Program-made: the position numbers and the translations under genes | In this document: positions 57,961 to 64,000 of the stretch, in pieces | Numbering within the stretch: position 1 is the first letter of the stretch | Layout of the letters: each line of letters starts with the position of its first letter | NCBI RefSeq assembly: GCF_018130505.1 | Contig: NZ_JAFCKH010000010.1 | Span: forward strand, 307,258-371,257 | Length of the DNA: 64,000 bases | Direction: 5' to 3' | From: Bradyrhizobium tropiciagri | GTDB taxonomy: Bacteria > Pseudomonadota > Alphaproteobacteria > Rhizobiales > Xanthobacteraceae | The notes under the pieces: generated by a model | Database searches by the model: none | What the model was told of the DNA's origin: nothing | Seen by the model: the letters and a program-made list of their open reading frames with translations, nothing else

Positions 57961-58107
57961 TTCACCTCGCCCCGCGTGCGGGGAGAGGTCGGAATGCATC
58001 GCCAGATGCATTCCGGGTGAGGGGGAGCCTCCGCAAACGCAGTTGTTACCGTCTTCGCGGAGATAGCCCCTCACCCACCCTCTCCCCGTAAGAACGGGGA
58101 AAGGGAG
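57961..58107. repeat. Structured intergenic repeat, copy C
   Basis: Third copy of the family seen at 40710 and 51558. The inner stem is GGAATGCATC-GCCA-GATGCATTCC (57991-58014), flanked by CCTCGCCCCGC/GCGGGGAGAGG and CTCTCCCCGT/ACGGGGA. It fills most of the 210-bp spacer between the hybrid kinase and the P450 gene. Confidence 0.85.
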
Positions 58108-58130
58108 AACCAGCGCCATCACTGCCTGGC

Positions 58131-59330
58131 TCACTTCGGCGTGACGCGGACCGGCATCGTGCTCAACGCCCGCAGGCCGGTGCTGTCGCGCAGCGCCACG
58201 TCGCCGGTGATCTCGATCTGCTTCACGCGCGCCGCGAGCGCCGCGATCACCGCCTCGGCCTCCAGCCGCGCCACCATCTGGCCGACGCAGCCGTGAATAC
58301 CGACGCCGAAGCCGACATGGCCGGACAGCCGCCGCGTGATGTCGAACCGGTCGGCGTGCTCCCAGCGCGTCTCGTCGCGGTTGGCGGAGGCGAGCAGCAG
58401 CAGCACCTTCTCGTGTTGTCCGATCCTGACGCCGGAGATCTCGGTCTCGTGCGGCGTGGTGCGGAACACGAACGGCGCCGGTGAATCGAAACGCAGCGTC
58501 TCGTCGAATGCCGCGCGCGAAAGCTGCGGGTCGGCGACGAGCAGCGCCCATTGGTCGGGATGGCGCGCCAGCGTGTACAGCGCCATGCCGATGGCGCTGA
58601 TCGTGGTATCGAGCCCGGCCGAGAGCAGCGAGCGCACCAGCAGCGGCGCTTCCTCGGCGCTGATCTCGCCGGCATCGGCTGCCTCATAGACCTGCGCGCC
58701 GAAACTGCCCGGCCGCAGCGCCTCGCGCTGGCACCGCGCCGCCACCCACGGCAGCACGCGCGGCGCCTGCGCCATCAGCTCGCGGAAATAGTCGTTCTCC
58801 GGGCCGAAGCCGGCAAACACCATCGCGCCGTAGGTCAGGAAATTCTCGCGGCCTTCCTGGTCGATGCCGAGCGCGTCGGGAAACACGCTGACCGGAAACA
58901 CCTCGGCGATGTCCTTGATTGCATCGAACGAGCCGCGCTCAACCAGCCCGTCGACCAGTTTCGCCGCTGTCGCCTTGAAGTCGTCGGCGAGCCGCCGCAT
59001 CGCCCCCGGCGAGAGCACGCGCGCCAGCACGGCGCGGGTCCGCGTGTGCAGCGGCGGATCGGCTTCCAGCACGATGCTCGGCGGACGCCAAGGCTTTTCC
59101 TTGAAGTGATTGGCGAGCCCGGCGCCGCCGGCGTTGCTGAAATTGACATGGTCGCCGAAGATCGCCTTGACCTCGGCAAACCGCGGCACCGCCCAGATGT
59201 CGTATCGGGTCAGGTGGATGGCGGGCGCCGCGGCGCGCAGCTCCGCATAGGTGCCGTAGGGATCGGCCCGCGTCGCCGGGCTGAACGGATCGAAATCGCT
59301 GCGGACAACCTCGCTGGCAAGACTGCTCAT
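58131..59330 (-). CDS. Cytochrome P450
   Basis: 399-aa soluble class I P450. The I-helix oxygen-activation motif AGLDTT (238-243), K-helix ETLR (277-280) and haem loop FGVGIHGCVG with Cys348 are all present. ATG 59330 is preferred to 59351 because GGGAGGATCCC lies directly upstream on the minus strand. No ferredoxin or reductase is adjacent, so redox partners come from elsewhere. Divergent from a TetR gene with a 32-bp palindrome in between, so substrate-dependent induction is likely. The substrate is unknown. Confidence 0.93.
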   Translation of the reverse strand: MSSLASEVVRSDFDPFSPATRADPYGTYAELRAAAPAIHLTRYDIWAVPRFAEVKAIFGDHVNFSNAGGAGLANHFKEKPWRPPSIVLEADPPLHTRTRAVLARVLSPGAMRRLADDFKATAAKLVDGLVERGSFDAIKDIAEVFPVSVFPDALGIDQEGRENFLTYGAMVFAGFGPENDYFRELMAQAPRVLPWVAARCQREALRPGSFGAQVYEAADAGEISAEEAPLLVRSLLSAGLDTTISAIGMALYTLARHPDQWALLVADPQLSRAAFDETLRFDSPAPFVFRTTPHETEISGVRIGQHEKVLLLLASANRDETRWEHADRFDITRRLSGHVGFGVGIHGCVGQMVARLEAEAVIAALAARVKQIEITGDVALRDSTGLRALSTMPVRVTPK

Positions 59331-59367
59331 GGGATCCTCCCGTCCGGTCACCTTGATTTAGGAATGT

Positions 59368-59399
59368 ACAAGTTAATTGACCATAGTCAATTAACTTGT
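59368..59399. promoter_or_regulatory. 32-bp operator palindrome between P450 and TetR genes
   Basis: ACAAGTTAATTGA (59368-59380) and TCAATTAACTTGT (59387-59399) are perfect 13-bp inverted repeats around CCATAG. The AT-rich core contrasts with its GC-rich surroundings. It lies 38 bp from the P450 start and 62 bp from the TetR start, the expected place for a TetR operator controlling both genes. Confidence 0.85.
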
Positions 59400-59460
59400 G
59401 ACTTGCAAGGGGCCGGGGTTGCCATCCGGCCCGGCACGCGGCATGGAGGCGCGAGGGAGC

Positions 59461-60192
59461 ATGGCGATGTCAATCGCGGAGCGATCAAGCGGTGGCGGGC
59501 GGCGCTTCCAGCGCCGGGCGCGGCAGGAGGCCGACAAGGAGGCGCTGAAGGCGCTGATCCTCGATACCGCGCGCAAGGAGTTCGCCGCCGGCACGCTCGA
59601 GACCGTCTCGATCCAGAAGATCGCCGACGTGATCGGCTACTCGAAGGGCACCGTCCTCAAATACTTCCCGACCAAATTGCTGTTGTTGCTCGCTGTGAAG
59701 CAGCAGAACCTCGAGGCGGTCGCGGCTCAACTCGAGCGCGTCCGCGCCCAGACCGCCGACAGCGAATTGCGGCTGCGCCGCGTGATGGAGACCTATCTCG
59801 ATTACTGGGCCGACAATCCCGATCATTTCCGCTCGCTGTTCTCGATGTCCGGCACGATCGAAGACCGCCGCTTTCCCGATGGCGTCTATTTCGGCGAGAC
59901 CGAGATCGCCCGCCGCAGCTACGAGCTGTTCGTGATCTCGGTGCGGGAATTCCTCGCCGCATATGGCGCCGAGCCGGCGCACGGCCTGCCGCAGCGACTT
60001 GCCACCGCGCTGCTTGCGGCCGTTCACGGCGTGGTCGCGCTCACGCTCGGCACGCCGACCATGAAGCTGCCCGACATGCGCGGAACCGGCCGCCTGCTGG
60101 TTGCGAGCCTGATCGATGCCTGGGTCGCAAGGCTCGCTGCCGCACGGAAACGCGAGAGCTGGCCGCGGATCACTAGTGGAACCTTCGCCTGA
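59461..60192 (+). CDS. TetR family transcriptional regulator
   Basis: 243-aa regulator. The N-terminal helix-turn-helix is at about 30-75 (ILDTARKEFAAGTLETVSIQ ... IADVIGYSKGTVLKYFPTK), followed by a mostly helical ligand domain. ATG 59461 (MAMSIAERSSG) has GAGGGAG immediately upstream and is preferred to 59443 or 59398; the latter starts within the operator palindrome. Expected to repress the divergent P450 gene and itself through the 59368 palindrome. Confidence 0.9.
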   Translation: MAMSIAERSSGGGRRFQRRARQEADKEALKALILDTARKEFAAGTLETVSIQKIADVIGYSKGTVLKYFPTKLLLLLAVKQQNLEAVAAQLERVRAQTADSELRLRRVMETYLDYWADNPDHFRSLFSMSGTIEDRRFPDGVYFGETEIARRSYELFVISVREFLAAYGAEPAHGLPQRLATALLAAVHGVVALTLGTPTMKLPDMRGTGRLLVASLIDAWVARLAAARKRESWPRITSGTFA

Positions 60193-60213
60193 CGTTGCGG
60201 CGTTTGCGCGTGA

Positions 60214-60230
60214 CGCGGAATTATTCCGCG
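60214..60230. other. 17-bp palindrome between TetR and EamA genes
   Basis: CGCGGAAT-T-ATTCCGCG, a perfect palindrome 21 bp after the TetR stop and 66 bp before the transporter start. Could be a weak terminator or an operator; there is no T-run. Confidence 0.35.
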
Positions 60231-60296
60231 CTCCGCGGGGCCGACCATGCGAAGAGCGGCGTGGAATCGCATGCCCGTGCCTGCTAAGCGCTGCCA

Positions 60297-61178
60297 ATGG
60301 ATTCCGCACAACGCGACCGATCGATCGGCTTCCTCTGCCTTGTGGTGACGGCGTTCGGCTGGGCGCTGAACTGGCCGCTGATGAAGCTGTTGCTGCAGCA
60401 ATGGCCGCCGCTGTTCGCGCGCGGGCTGGCCGGCTGCTGCGCGGCGCTGATCCTCGGCGCGCTGGCGCTGGCGCGCGGCCAGTCGCTCGCGGTGCCGCGC
60501 GAGGCCGTGCCGCGGCTGCTGTTCGCCTCCTTCACCAATGTCTTCGCCTGGATGGGTTTCGGCACCGTCGCGATGAAGTTCGTCACGGTCGGCGAGGGCG
60601 CGCTGCTCGCCTACACCATGCCGATCTGGGCGATGCTGTTCGCATGGCCGGTGCTGCATGTCCGCCCGACGCTGCGCGACGGCGCGGCGCTGGTGCTCGG
60701 TATTGCCGGCGTGGCGCTGCTGCTCGGCGGCGGTGGCTTTGCCTTCAGCGCCGGCAAGCTGACCGGCATCGCGCTTGCGCTCGCCTGCGCCATCCTGTTC
60801 GCGCTCGGCAACGTGCTGAACCGCAAGCCGCTGCCGATGCCGCCGCTCGCGGTGGTGGCCTGGCAGGTCGGCCTCGGCTGCCTCGTGATGCTCGTGCTCG
60901 GCGTCGCCTTCGAGCATCCGAATTATTCGGCGATCACACCGCTCGGCCTCGGCTGCTTCGCCTACATGACGCTGATGCCGATGGGGATCTGCTACCTCAC
61001 CTGGTTCGAGACGCTGCGCCGCCTGCCGCCGACCTCAGCGTCGACCGGCATGCTGCTGGTGCCTGTCATCGGCGTGGTGTCGGCGGCGATCATCCTCGGC
61101 GAGCCGCTCGGGATGCGTGAGATCGGCGCGATGGTGCTGACGCTCGGCGGCGTGACGCTCGCGCTGCAGCGCGCGTGA
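60297..61178 (+). CDS. EamA/DMT superfamily transporter (RhaT/RarD-like)
   Basis: 293-aa inner-membrane protein with ten hydrophobic segments arranged as two EamA repeats (about 8-135 and 147-290). Typical features: the N-terminal FLCLVVTAFGWALNWPLMKL, TVGEGALLAYTMPIWAMLF, and STGMLLVPVIGVVSAAIILGE near the end. Likely an exporter of amino acids or other small metabolites. ATG 60297 begins immediately before the first helix. Confidence 0.9.
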   Translation: MDSAQRDRSIGFLCLVVTAFGWALNWPLMKLLLQQWPPLFARGLAGCCAALILGALALARGQSLAVPREAVPRLLFASFTNVFAWMGFGTVAMKFVTVGEGALLAYTMPIWAMLFAWPVLHVRPTLRDGAALVLGIAGVALLLGGGGFAFSAGKLTGIALALACAILFALGNVLNRKPLPMPPLAVVAWQVGLGCLVMLVLGVAFEHPNYSAITPLGLGCFAYMTLMPMGICYLTWFETLRRLPPTSASTGMLLVPVIGVVSAAIILGEPLGMREIGAMVLTLGGVTLALQRA

Positions 61179-61194
61179 TGCAGCGGCTTGCCAA

Positions 61195-61219
61195 GGAACG
61201 GACACCGTTCGCGGGCGTT
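61195..61219 (+). promoter_or_regulatory. EcfG-type promoter (exact) of the 47-aa gene
   Basis: GGAAC-N16-CGTT, exact match to the alphaproteobacterial EcfG consensus, ending 26 bp before the ATG at 61246. Confidence 0.75.
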
Positions 61220-61245
61220 CTTCCCTGAGCAGAAGGAGCATTTCC

Positions 61246-61389
61246 ATGCGCAAGGCGATCGCAGAACTCGATGCGGAGCAGAAGGCGCAGTTGCTCTATA
61301 TCGCCGATCTCGGCACGGCCTTGTGCACGTCGGCGCTCGCGGTCAGCATCCTGAAGGGAATTGTGGGCCTTCTCGTCGGCACGGCCTGA
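61246..61389 (+). CDS. Small protein, 47 aa, EcfG-type promoter
   Basis: MRKAIAELDAEQKAQLLYIA then DLGTALCTSALAVSILKGIV and GLLVGTA: a charged N-terminal helix followed by one hydrophobic segment (about 20-45), so probably membrane-associated. AAGGAG lies 7 nt before the ATG. Preceded by an exact EcfG-type promoter. Family not recognised. Small membrane proteins are a common class in rhizobial stress regulons. Confidence 0.65.
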   Translation: MRKAIAELDAEQKAQLLYIADLGTALCTSALAVSILKGIVGLLVGTA

Positions 61390-61419
61390 TGCAACCCAGA
61401 CGGGGCGTCCAAGCGCAGT

Positions 61420-61662
61420 TCAGTCCTCCGCCCCGTCCGTGCCCTGCGTGTGCCCTTCCGGCCCGCGGTCGAACACCCCGAAATCGCTGGATTTGACGCC
61501 GGCCTTGGCATCCAAGCCGAGGCCCGCGAGGCCGATCTTCAGCAATTCGCGCACCGCCGCGGCCCGCGTCGGCATGCGGTGCTTAAATCTGAAATCGTCG
61601 ACGGCGCTCAATTCTTCCGGTGACAGCATGACCTGAAGACGTTCGGCGCGAAGCTCATTCAT
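61420..61662 (-). CDS. Small ribbon-helix-helix-like protein, 80 aa
   Basis: The N-terminal half, MNELRAERLQVMLSPEELSA then VDDFRFKHRMPTRAAAVREL, has the strand-helix-helix layout of RHH (CopG/Arc-like) DNA-binding proteins. The tail is disordered and acidic (GPEGHTQGTDGAED). ATG 61662 is chosen because the longer in-frame opening to 62031 covers two other genes. A near-consensus EcfG promoter lies 40 bp upstream. It could regulate neighbouring small genes. Confidence 0.75.
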   Translation of the reverse strand: MNELRAERLQVMLSPEELSAVDDFRFKHRMPTRAAAVRELLKIGLAGLGLDAKAGVKSSDFGVFDRGPEGHTQGTDGAED

Positions 61663-61701
61663 CGCGAACCGCCCTAAGTTAGCCAGTTGAGTAATTTGCT
61701 C

Positions 61702-61726
61702 AACAAACAAACTCGCGCTCGGTTCC
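61702..61726 (-). promoter_or_regulatory. Candidate EcfG-type promoter of the RHH gene
   Basis: On the minus strand GGAAC-N16-TGTT, one mismatch from GGAAC-N16/17-CGTT, 40 bp before the ATG at 61662. Confidence 0.5.
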
Positions 61727-61796
61727 GCAGGCTCCCCAAAAAAAGTCAAATTAGTAAAATATATCAATGAAATCAATAGTTTAAGCTCAATACGGC

Positions 61797-61822
61797 GGAA
61801 CGAATTCACGCCTCGAAACGTT
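61797..61822 (+). promoter_or_regulatory. EcfG-type promoter (exact) of the 58-aa gene
   Basis: GGAAC-N17-CGTT, exact consensus, 23 bp before the ATG at 61846. Sits at the edge of an unusually AT-rich stretch (61730-61795). Confidence 0.78.
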
Positions 61823-61845
61823 CTATTCCGCAAGAGAGGTGCGCC

Positions 61846-62022
61846 ATGACTAACCACGTCAAGCTGCCCCGCAAGCTGTCCGAGGAACGCGCCGCGCCAA
61901 AGCCGCTGCGGCCGAGCCACGCGCAGGTCATCGAGCAACTGGACCGCTGGGCCAACAGTCCCGGCCTTCAACCGCCAAAGGACAAAGATGCAGAAGACGA
62001 TGCAAAAGCGAAAGCGATCTGA
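61846..62022 (+). CDS. Small soluble charged protein, 58 aa, EcfG-type promoter
   Basis: MTNHVKLPRKLSEERAAPKP, then LRPSHAQVIEQLDRWANSPG and a charged tail LQPPKDKDAEDDAKAKAI. Hydrophilic, with one likely helix and a disordered C-terminus. GAGAGG precedes the ATG by 5 nt. Overlaps the next small gene by 35 bp. No family recognised. Confidence 0.7.
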   Translation: MTNHVKLPRKLSEERAAPKPLRPSHAQVIEQLDRWANSPGLQPPKDKDAEDDAKAKAI

Positions 62023-62182
62023 GCCGCACACGTTCGAACAGCGTCTTGAGGAACACCGCGTGCGGCTCGAGGACGAACTCGCTCAGTTGCCGGAAGGCAG
62101 CCAGCGCAACTCGGTGGCCGCCCGCATCGAGCAGTTGCGGACCGCCGCCGAACTGAACGCCATGCTGTCGCGGCCGGCATAG
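61988..62182 (+). CDS. Small coiled-coil-like protein, 64 aa
   Basis: MQKTMQKRKRSEPHTFEQRL followed by EEHRVRLEDELAQLPEGSQR and NSVAARIEQLRTAAELNAML. Strongly helical, heptad-like, with a basic start. ATG 61988 (or 62000) lies inside the end of the previous gene, so it is probably co-transcribed from the EcfG-type promoter at 61797. Function unknown. Confidence 0.65.
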   Translation: MQKTMQKRKRSEPHTFEQRLEEHRVRLEDELAQLPEGSQRNSVAARIEQLRTAAELNAMLSRPA

Positions 62183-62195
62183 CAGCGGCCGATGA

Positions 62196-62227
62196 CTCCT
62201 ACCGGGCGCGACAGCGTTCGGTAGGAG
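62196..62227. terminator. Hairpin after the small-gene pair
   Basis: CTCCTACCG (62196-62204) and CGGTAGGAG (62219-62227) form a 9-bp stem with a 14-nt loop, 14 bp after the 64-aa gene stop. No T-run. Confidence 0.4.
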
Positions 62228-62288
62228 CACGTGCCAACCTCACCGCCTCCTCGCGTCTCCCCAAAGATTTACGCTCTGTTCCCGTCAT

Positions 62289-62319
62289 CCCCGCGCAAAG
62301 GCGAAGCCTTTGCGCGGGG
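62289..62319. repeat. Palindromic REP-like hairpin
   Basis: CCCCGCGCAAAGGC (62289-62302) and GCCTTTGCGCGGGG (62306-62319) form a perfect 14-bp stem with loop GAA, flanked by CCCGTCAT and GTGACGGG, which can extend it imperfectly. Located between two convergent small genes. Confidence 0.7.
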
Positions 62320-62367
62320 GTGACGGGACAATATAGGGGACTCGGCATATCAGTCCGTCTTGCGCCA

Positions 62368-62622
62368 CTACTCCGTCGCCCGCCGTCCCGTGCGCGGATT
62401 GAGAGGCGCGGTCGGTGCCCGCCGCAGCGCTTCCGGGAGGAAAGGCTCGCCGGGTTTCGGCGAGGGGGCGGCGCGCACGTCGGCGGCCCATTGCGCGCGT
62501 TCATGCGCCGTCTGGTTGTCGTTGAACGTTCGTTTCACGTCGACGCCGTCGACGGGGTCGTTGACGCCATTTCGGCTTGCGGGATGCGCGACGCCGCGGT
62601 GGATATCGCCGGAATTGCTCAT
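62368..62622 (-). CDS. Small hydrophilic protein, 84 aa, EcfG-type promoter
   Basis: Begins MSNSGDIHRGVAHPASRNGV and is rich in polar residues and Pro (RAAPSPKPGEPFLPEALRRA), with no hydrophobic segment; probably intrinsically disordered. ATG 62622 has GGAGG 6 nt upstream on the minus strand and is preferred to 62664. An exact EcfG-type promoter lies 47 bp upstream. Reminiscent of hydrophilic stress proteins, but no family is recognised. Confidence 0.75.
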   Translation of the reverse strand: MSNSGDIHRGVAHPASRNGVNDPVDGVDVKRTFNDNQTAHERAQWAADVRAAPSPKPGEPFLPEALRRAPTAPLNPRTGRRATE

Positions 62623-62669
62623 GATCGCCTCCGTTCCCGGTTCGATCCGGTGGTCTTCATTCAAAAATC

Positions 62670-62695
62670 AACGTGCCCGGCGCGGGCGCCGTTCC
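62670..62695 (-). promoter_or_regulatory. EcfG-type promoter (exact) of the 84-aa gene
   Basis: On the minus strand GGAAC-N17-CGTT, exact consensus, 47 bp before the ATG at 62622. Confidence 0.78.
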
Positions 62696-62838
62696 AAAAA
62701 GTGAAGGGTCGGAGGTATCACCCTCCGCCGGGAATCCTTGGCGGCCACTGCGCCACCCGGTAGTATCCTGCCCGGCAGGCGACCGGGTCCAACCACCAAG
62801 GCCGGGCAAAGAGCCGAAAACGAGGGAAAGTCCCGGGA

Positions 62839-63060
62839 ATGAGGCACATCGACGTCGCGGTGATCGCAGCGACCTTGTGGCTGCTGGCGTCGATGGTGCT
62901 GGACATCCTGACGCCGGCCTCGATTACCGCACTCATGATCGCGGCCGCGCTGGCCCCGCCGTTCCTGATCGGGATGGGCATCCACTTCGCGCGGGAATAT
63001 CTCAAGGCGAAACGGCGCAGCTATCCGCCGCAGCGCTGGGACGAACGCTTCAGGAACTGA
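62839..63060 (+). CDS. Small two-helix membrane protein, 73 aa
   Basis: MRHIDVAVIAATLWLLASMV and ITALMIAAALAPPFLIGMGI are two membrane segments, followed by a basic cytoplasmic tail (YLKAKRRSYPPQRWDERF). GAGGGAAAG lies 9-17 nt upstream of ATG 62839. No EcfG-type element was found before it. Family unknown. Confidence 0.7.
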   Translation: MRHIDVAVIAATLWLLASMVLDILTPASITALMIAAALAPPFLIGMGIHFAREYLKAKRRSYPPQRWDERFRN

Positions 63061-63132
63061 GCAGGCTGCCTTTACAGATCTGCTCTGCGGCAGCCGGATT
63101 GAACCGAAGCGCCGGCTTGGTAATCTGCCGCC

Positions 63133-63813
63133 ATGACCGACATCCTCCCCGACACGATCGGCCGCCTCTACACCGAGCCCGCCGACTATATCGACAGCGA
63201 CCATCCCGCCGTGGTGGCCTTCGCCCGCGCCGCCGTCCCGGCCGGTGCCACCGCGCGCGAGGCGGCGGCACGGCTCTACACCGCAGTGCGCGACGGCATC
63301 CGCTACAATCCCTATGTCAGCATGCAGTCGCCGGAGAGCTTTCGCGCCTCCAGCGTGCTTGCCGCCGGCAACGGCTACTGCGTCGGCAAGGCCGCGCTCT
63401 ATGCCGCCGCCTGCCGCGTCCACGGTATCCCGGCGCGGGTCGGCTTCGCCGATGTGCGCAACCATCTCACCACCGAGAAGCTGCGGGCCAGCATGGGCAC
63501 CGACATGTTCACCTGGCACGGCTTCACCGAGGTGCATGTCGACGGCGCCTGGCGCAAGGCGACGCCGACCTTCAACGACACGCTGTGCGCCAAGCTCGGC
63601 GTCGCGCCGCTCGATTTCGACGGCCACAGCGATGCGCTGCTGCATCCGTTCGACGGCGCCGGCCGCACCTACATGCAGTACATCAACGACCATGGCAGCT
63701 ATCACGACGTCCCGGCCAAATTCCTGATGCGCGAGATGGCGCGCGAATACGCCAACATGCAAAGCGAGGATTTTTCCGGCCGTGACATGGAGCGGGAAGC
63801 GGCGGAGCAGTGA
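63133..63813 (+). CDS. Transglutaminase-like cysteine protease family protein
   Basis: 226-aa protein with the transglutaminase core. Catalytic Cys83 is in GNGYCVGKAALYAA, followed by the conserved CRVHGIPARVGFADVRNH block and a His (129 or 135) in WHGFTEVHVDG, with Asp in the PTFND segment. No signal peptide, so probably cytoplasmic. Proteins of this type cleave or cross-link peptides; the substrate is unknown. Alone in its context. Confidence 0.88.
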   Translation: MTDILPDTIGRLYTEPADYIDSDHPAVVAFARAAVPAGATAREAAARLYTAVRDGIRYNPYVSMQSPESFRASSVLAAGNGYCVGKAALYAAACRVHGIPARVGFADVRNHLTTEKLRASMGTDMFTWHGFTEVHVDGAWRKATPTFNDTLCAKLGVAPLDFDGHSDALLHPFDGAGRTYMQYINDHGSYHDVPAKFLMREMAREYANMQSEDFSGRDMEREAAEQ

Positions 63814-63901
63814 GAGCTGCCGGCCACGATCTGCCGAATATGACCGTGGGACGTTCGTGCGATTTCGGAATAATGGAAGAATACGACTGAGTTGCCCGAC
63901 G

Positions 63902-63971
63902 TGTCAAGTGCCGCCAGCCGCCGTGTCAGTAGCTCGTGATCTGTCGCCTGTTTGTAGCTCGTGAAGTGTCG
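63902..63971. repeat. Direct repeats at window edge, possible insertion-sequence terminus
   Basis: GTAGCTCGTGA-NN-TGTCG occurs twice (63929-63946 and 63954-63971) and TGTC recurs at 63902, 63923, 63941 and 63967. Closely spaced terminal repeats with TGTC are seen at IS21-like element ends, so an element may begin here and continue beyond the window. No transposase gene is visible. Confidence 0.3.
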
Positions 63972-64000
63972 TGTTTTCGGTGCCCCGGAACAAGGGGGAC

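Noticed and set aside
61663-62031. N-terminal extension of the RHH-like gene giving a 203-aa protein
   Set aside because: It would run antisense through the two small plus-strand genes and an AT-rich promoter region. The 80-aa version has the RHH layout and its own upstream promoter-like element.

Overview
The window looks like the chromosome of a Bradyrhizobium-type alphaproteobacterium (Nitrobacteraceae). The evidence is high-GC coding bias with very long antisense shadow frames, a Cpa/Tad pilus locus in rhizobial gene order, the alphaproteobacterial stress triad NepR-EcfG-PhyR, an urt-ure urea locus, and intergenic palindromic repeats of rhizobial style. This is inferred from gene content; no database search was possible. 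No tRNA, rRNA, CRISPR array or complete insertion sequence was seen.

Layout: 1-5756 is a yejABEF-type peptide ABC importer (yejA cut by the window edge). 5948-6587 is a small, compositionally different insert with a membrane protein. 6776-8993 (minus strand) holds an M17 aminopeptidase and an NlpC/P60 hydrolase. 9171-9995 is a TadD-like TPR lipoprotein, followed by a divergent LysR/SDR pair. 11861-20643 (minus strand) is the complete pilus operon flp-cpaA-cpaB-cpaC-cpaD-cpaE-cpaF-tadB-tadC; the 54-aa Flp pilin gene is too short for most ORF callers. A sterol-desaturase-like gene and a three-gene envelope/polysaccharide operon (20927-25594) separate it from three more pilus genes (25756-27634: a lone CpaC N-domain protein and two TadE/G pseudopilins). 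27802-30016 (minus strand) is a cold-shock/translation group: cspA, an extended infA, and a DEAD-box helicase.

30551-43094 is a nitrogen-acquisition block. It holds the urea transporter urtABCDE behind a sigma54 -24/-12 promoter, then ureD-ureA-ureB, an embedded MESH1-like HD hydrolase gene coupled at both ends to ureB and ureC, ureC, two tandem ABM monooxygenases, ureE with a very His-rich tail, ureF and ureG. Several palindromic repeats sit in its spacers. Next come a degenerate HWE-type kinase, a di-haem peroxidase, two membrane proteins, a cupredoxin and a GGDEF-EAL protein.

51796-57920 is the general-stress-response locus: ecfG and nepR on the minus strand, phyR divergent, then a giant double-kinase hybrid. 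A P450 and a TetR regulator diverge around a 32-bp operator palindrome (59368-59399). From 61.2 to 62.7 kb lie several small genes of unknown function. Three carry exact EcfG-type promoters (GGAAC-N16/17-CGTT) and one a near match, so this segment is probably output of the EcfG system encoded 9 kb away. The window ends with a small membrane protein, a transglutaminase-like protein, and possibly the edge of an insertion sequence.
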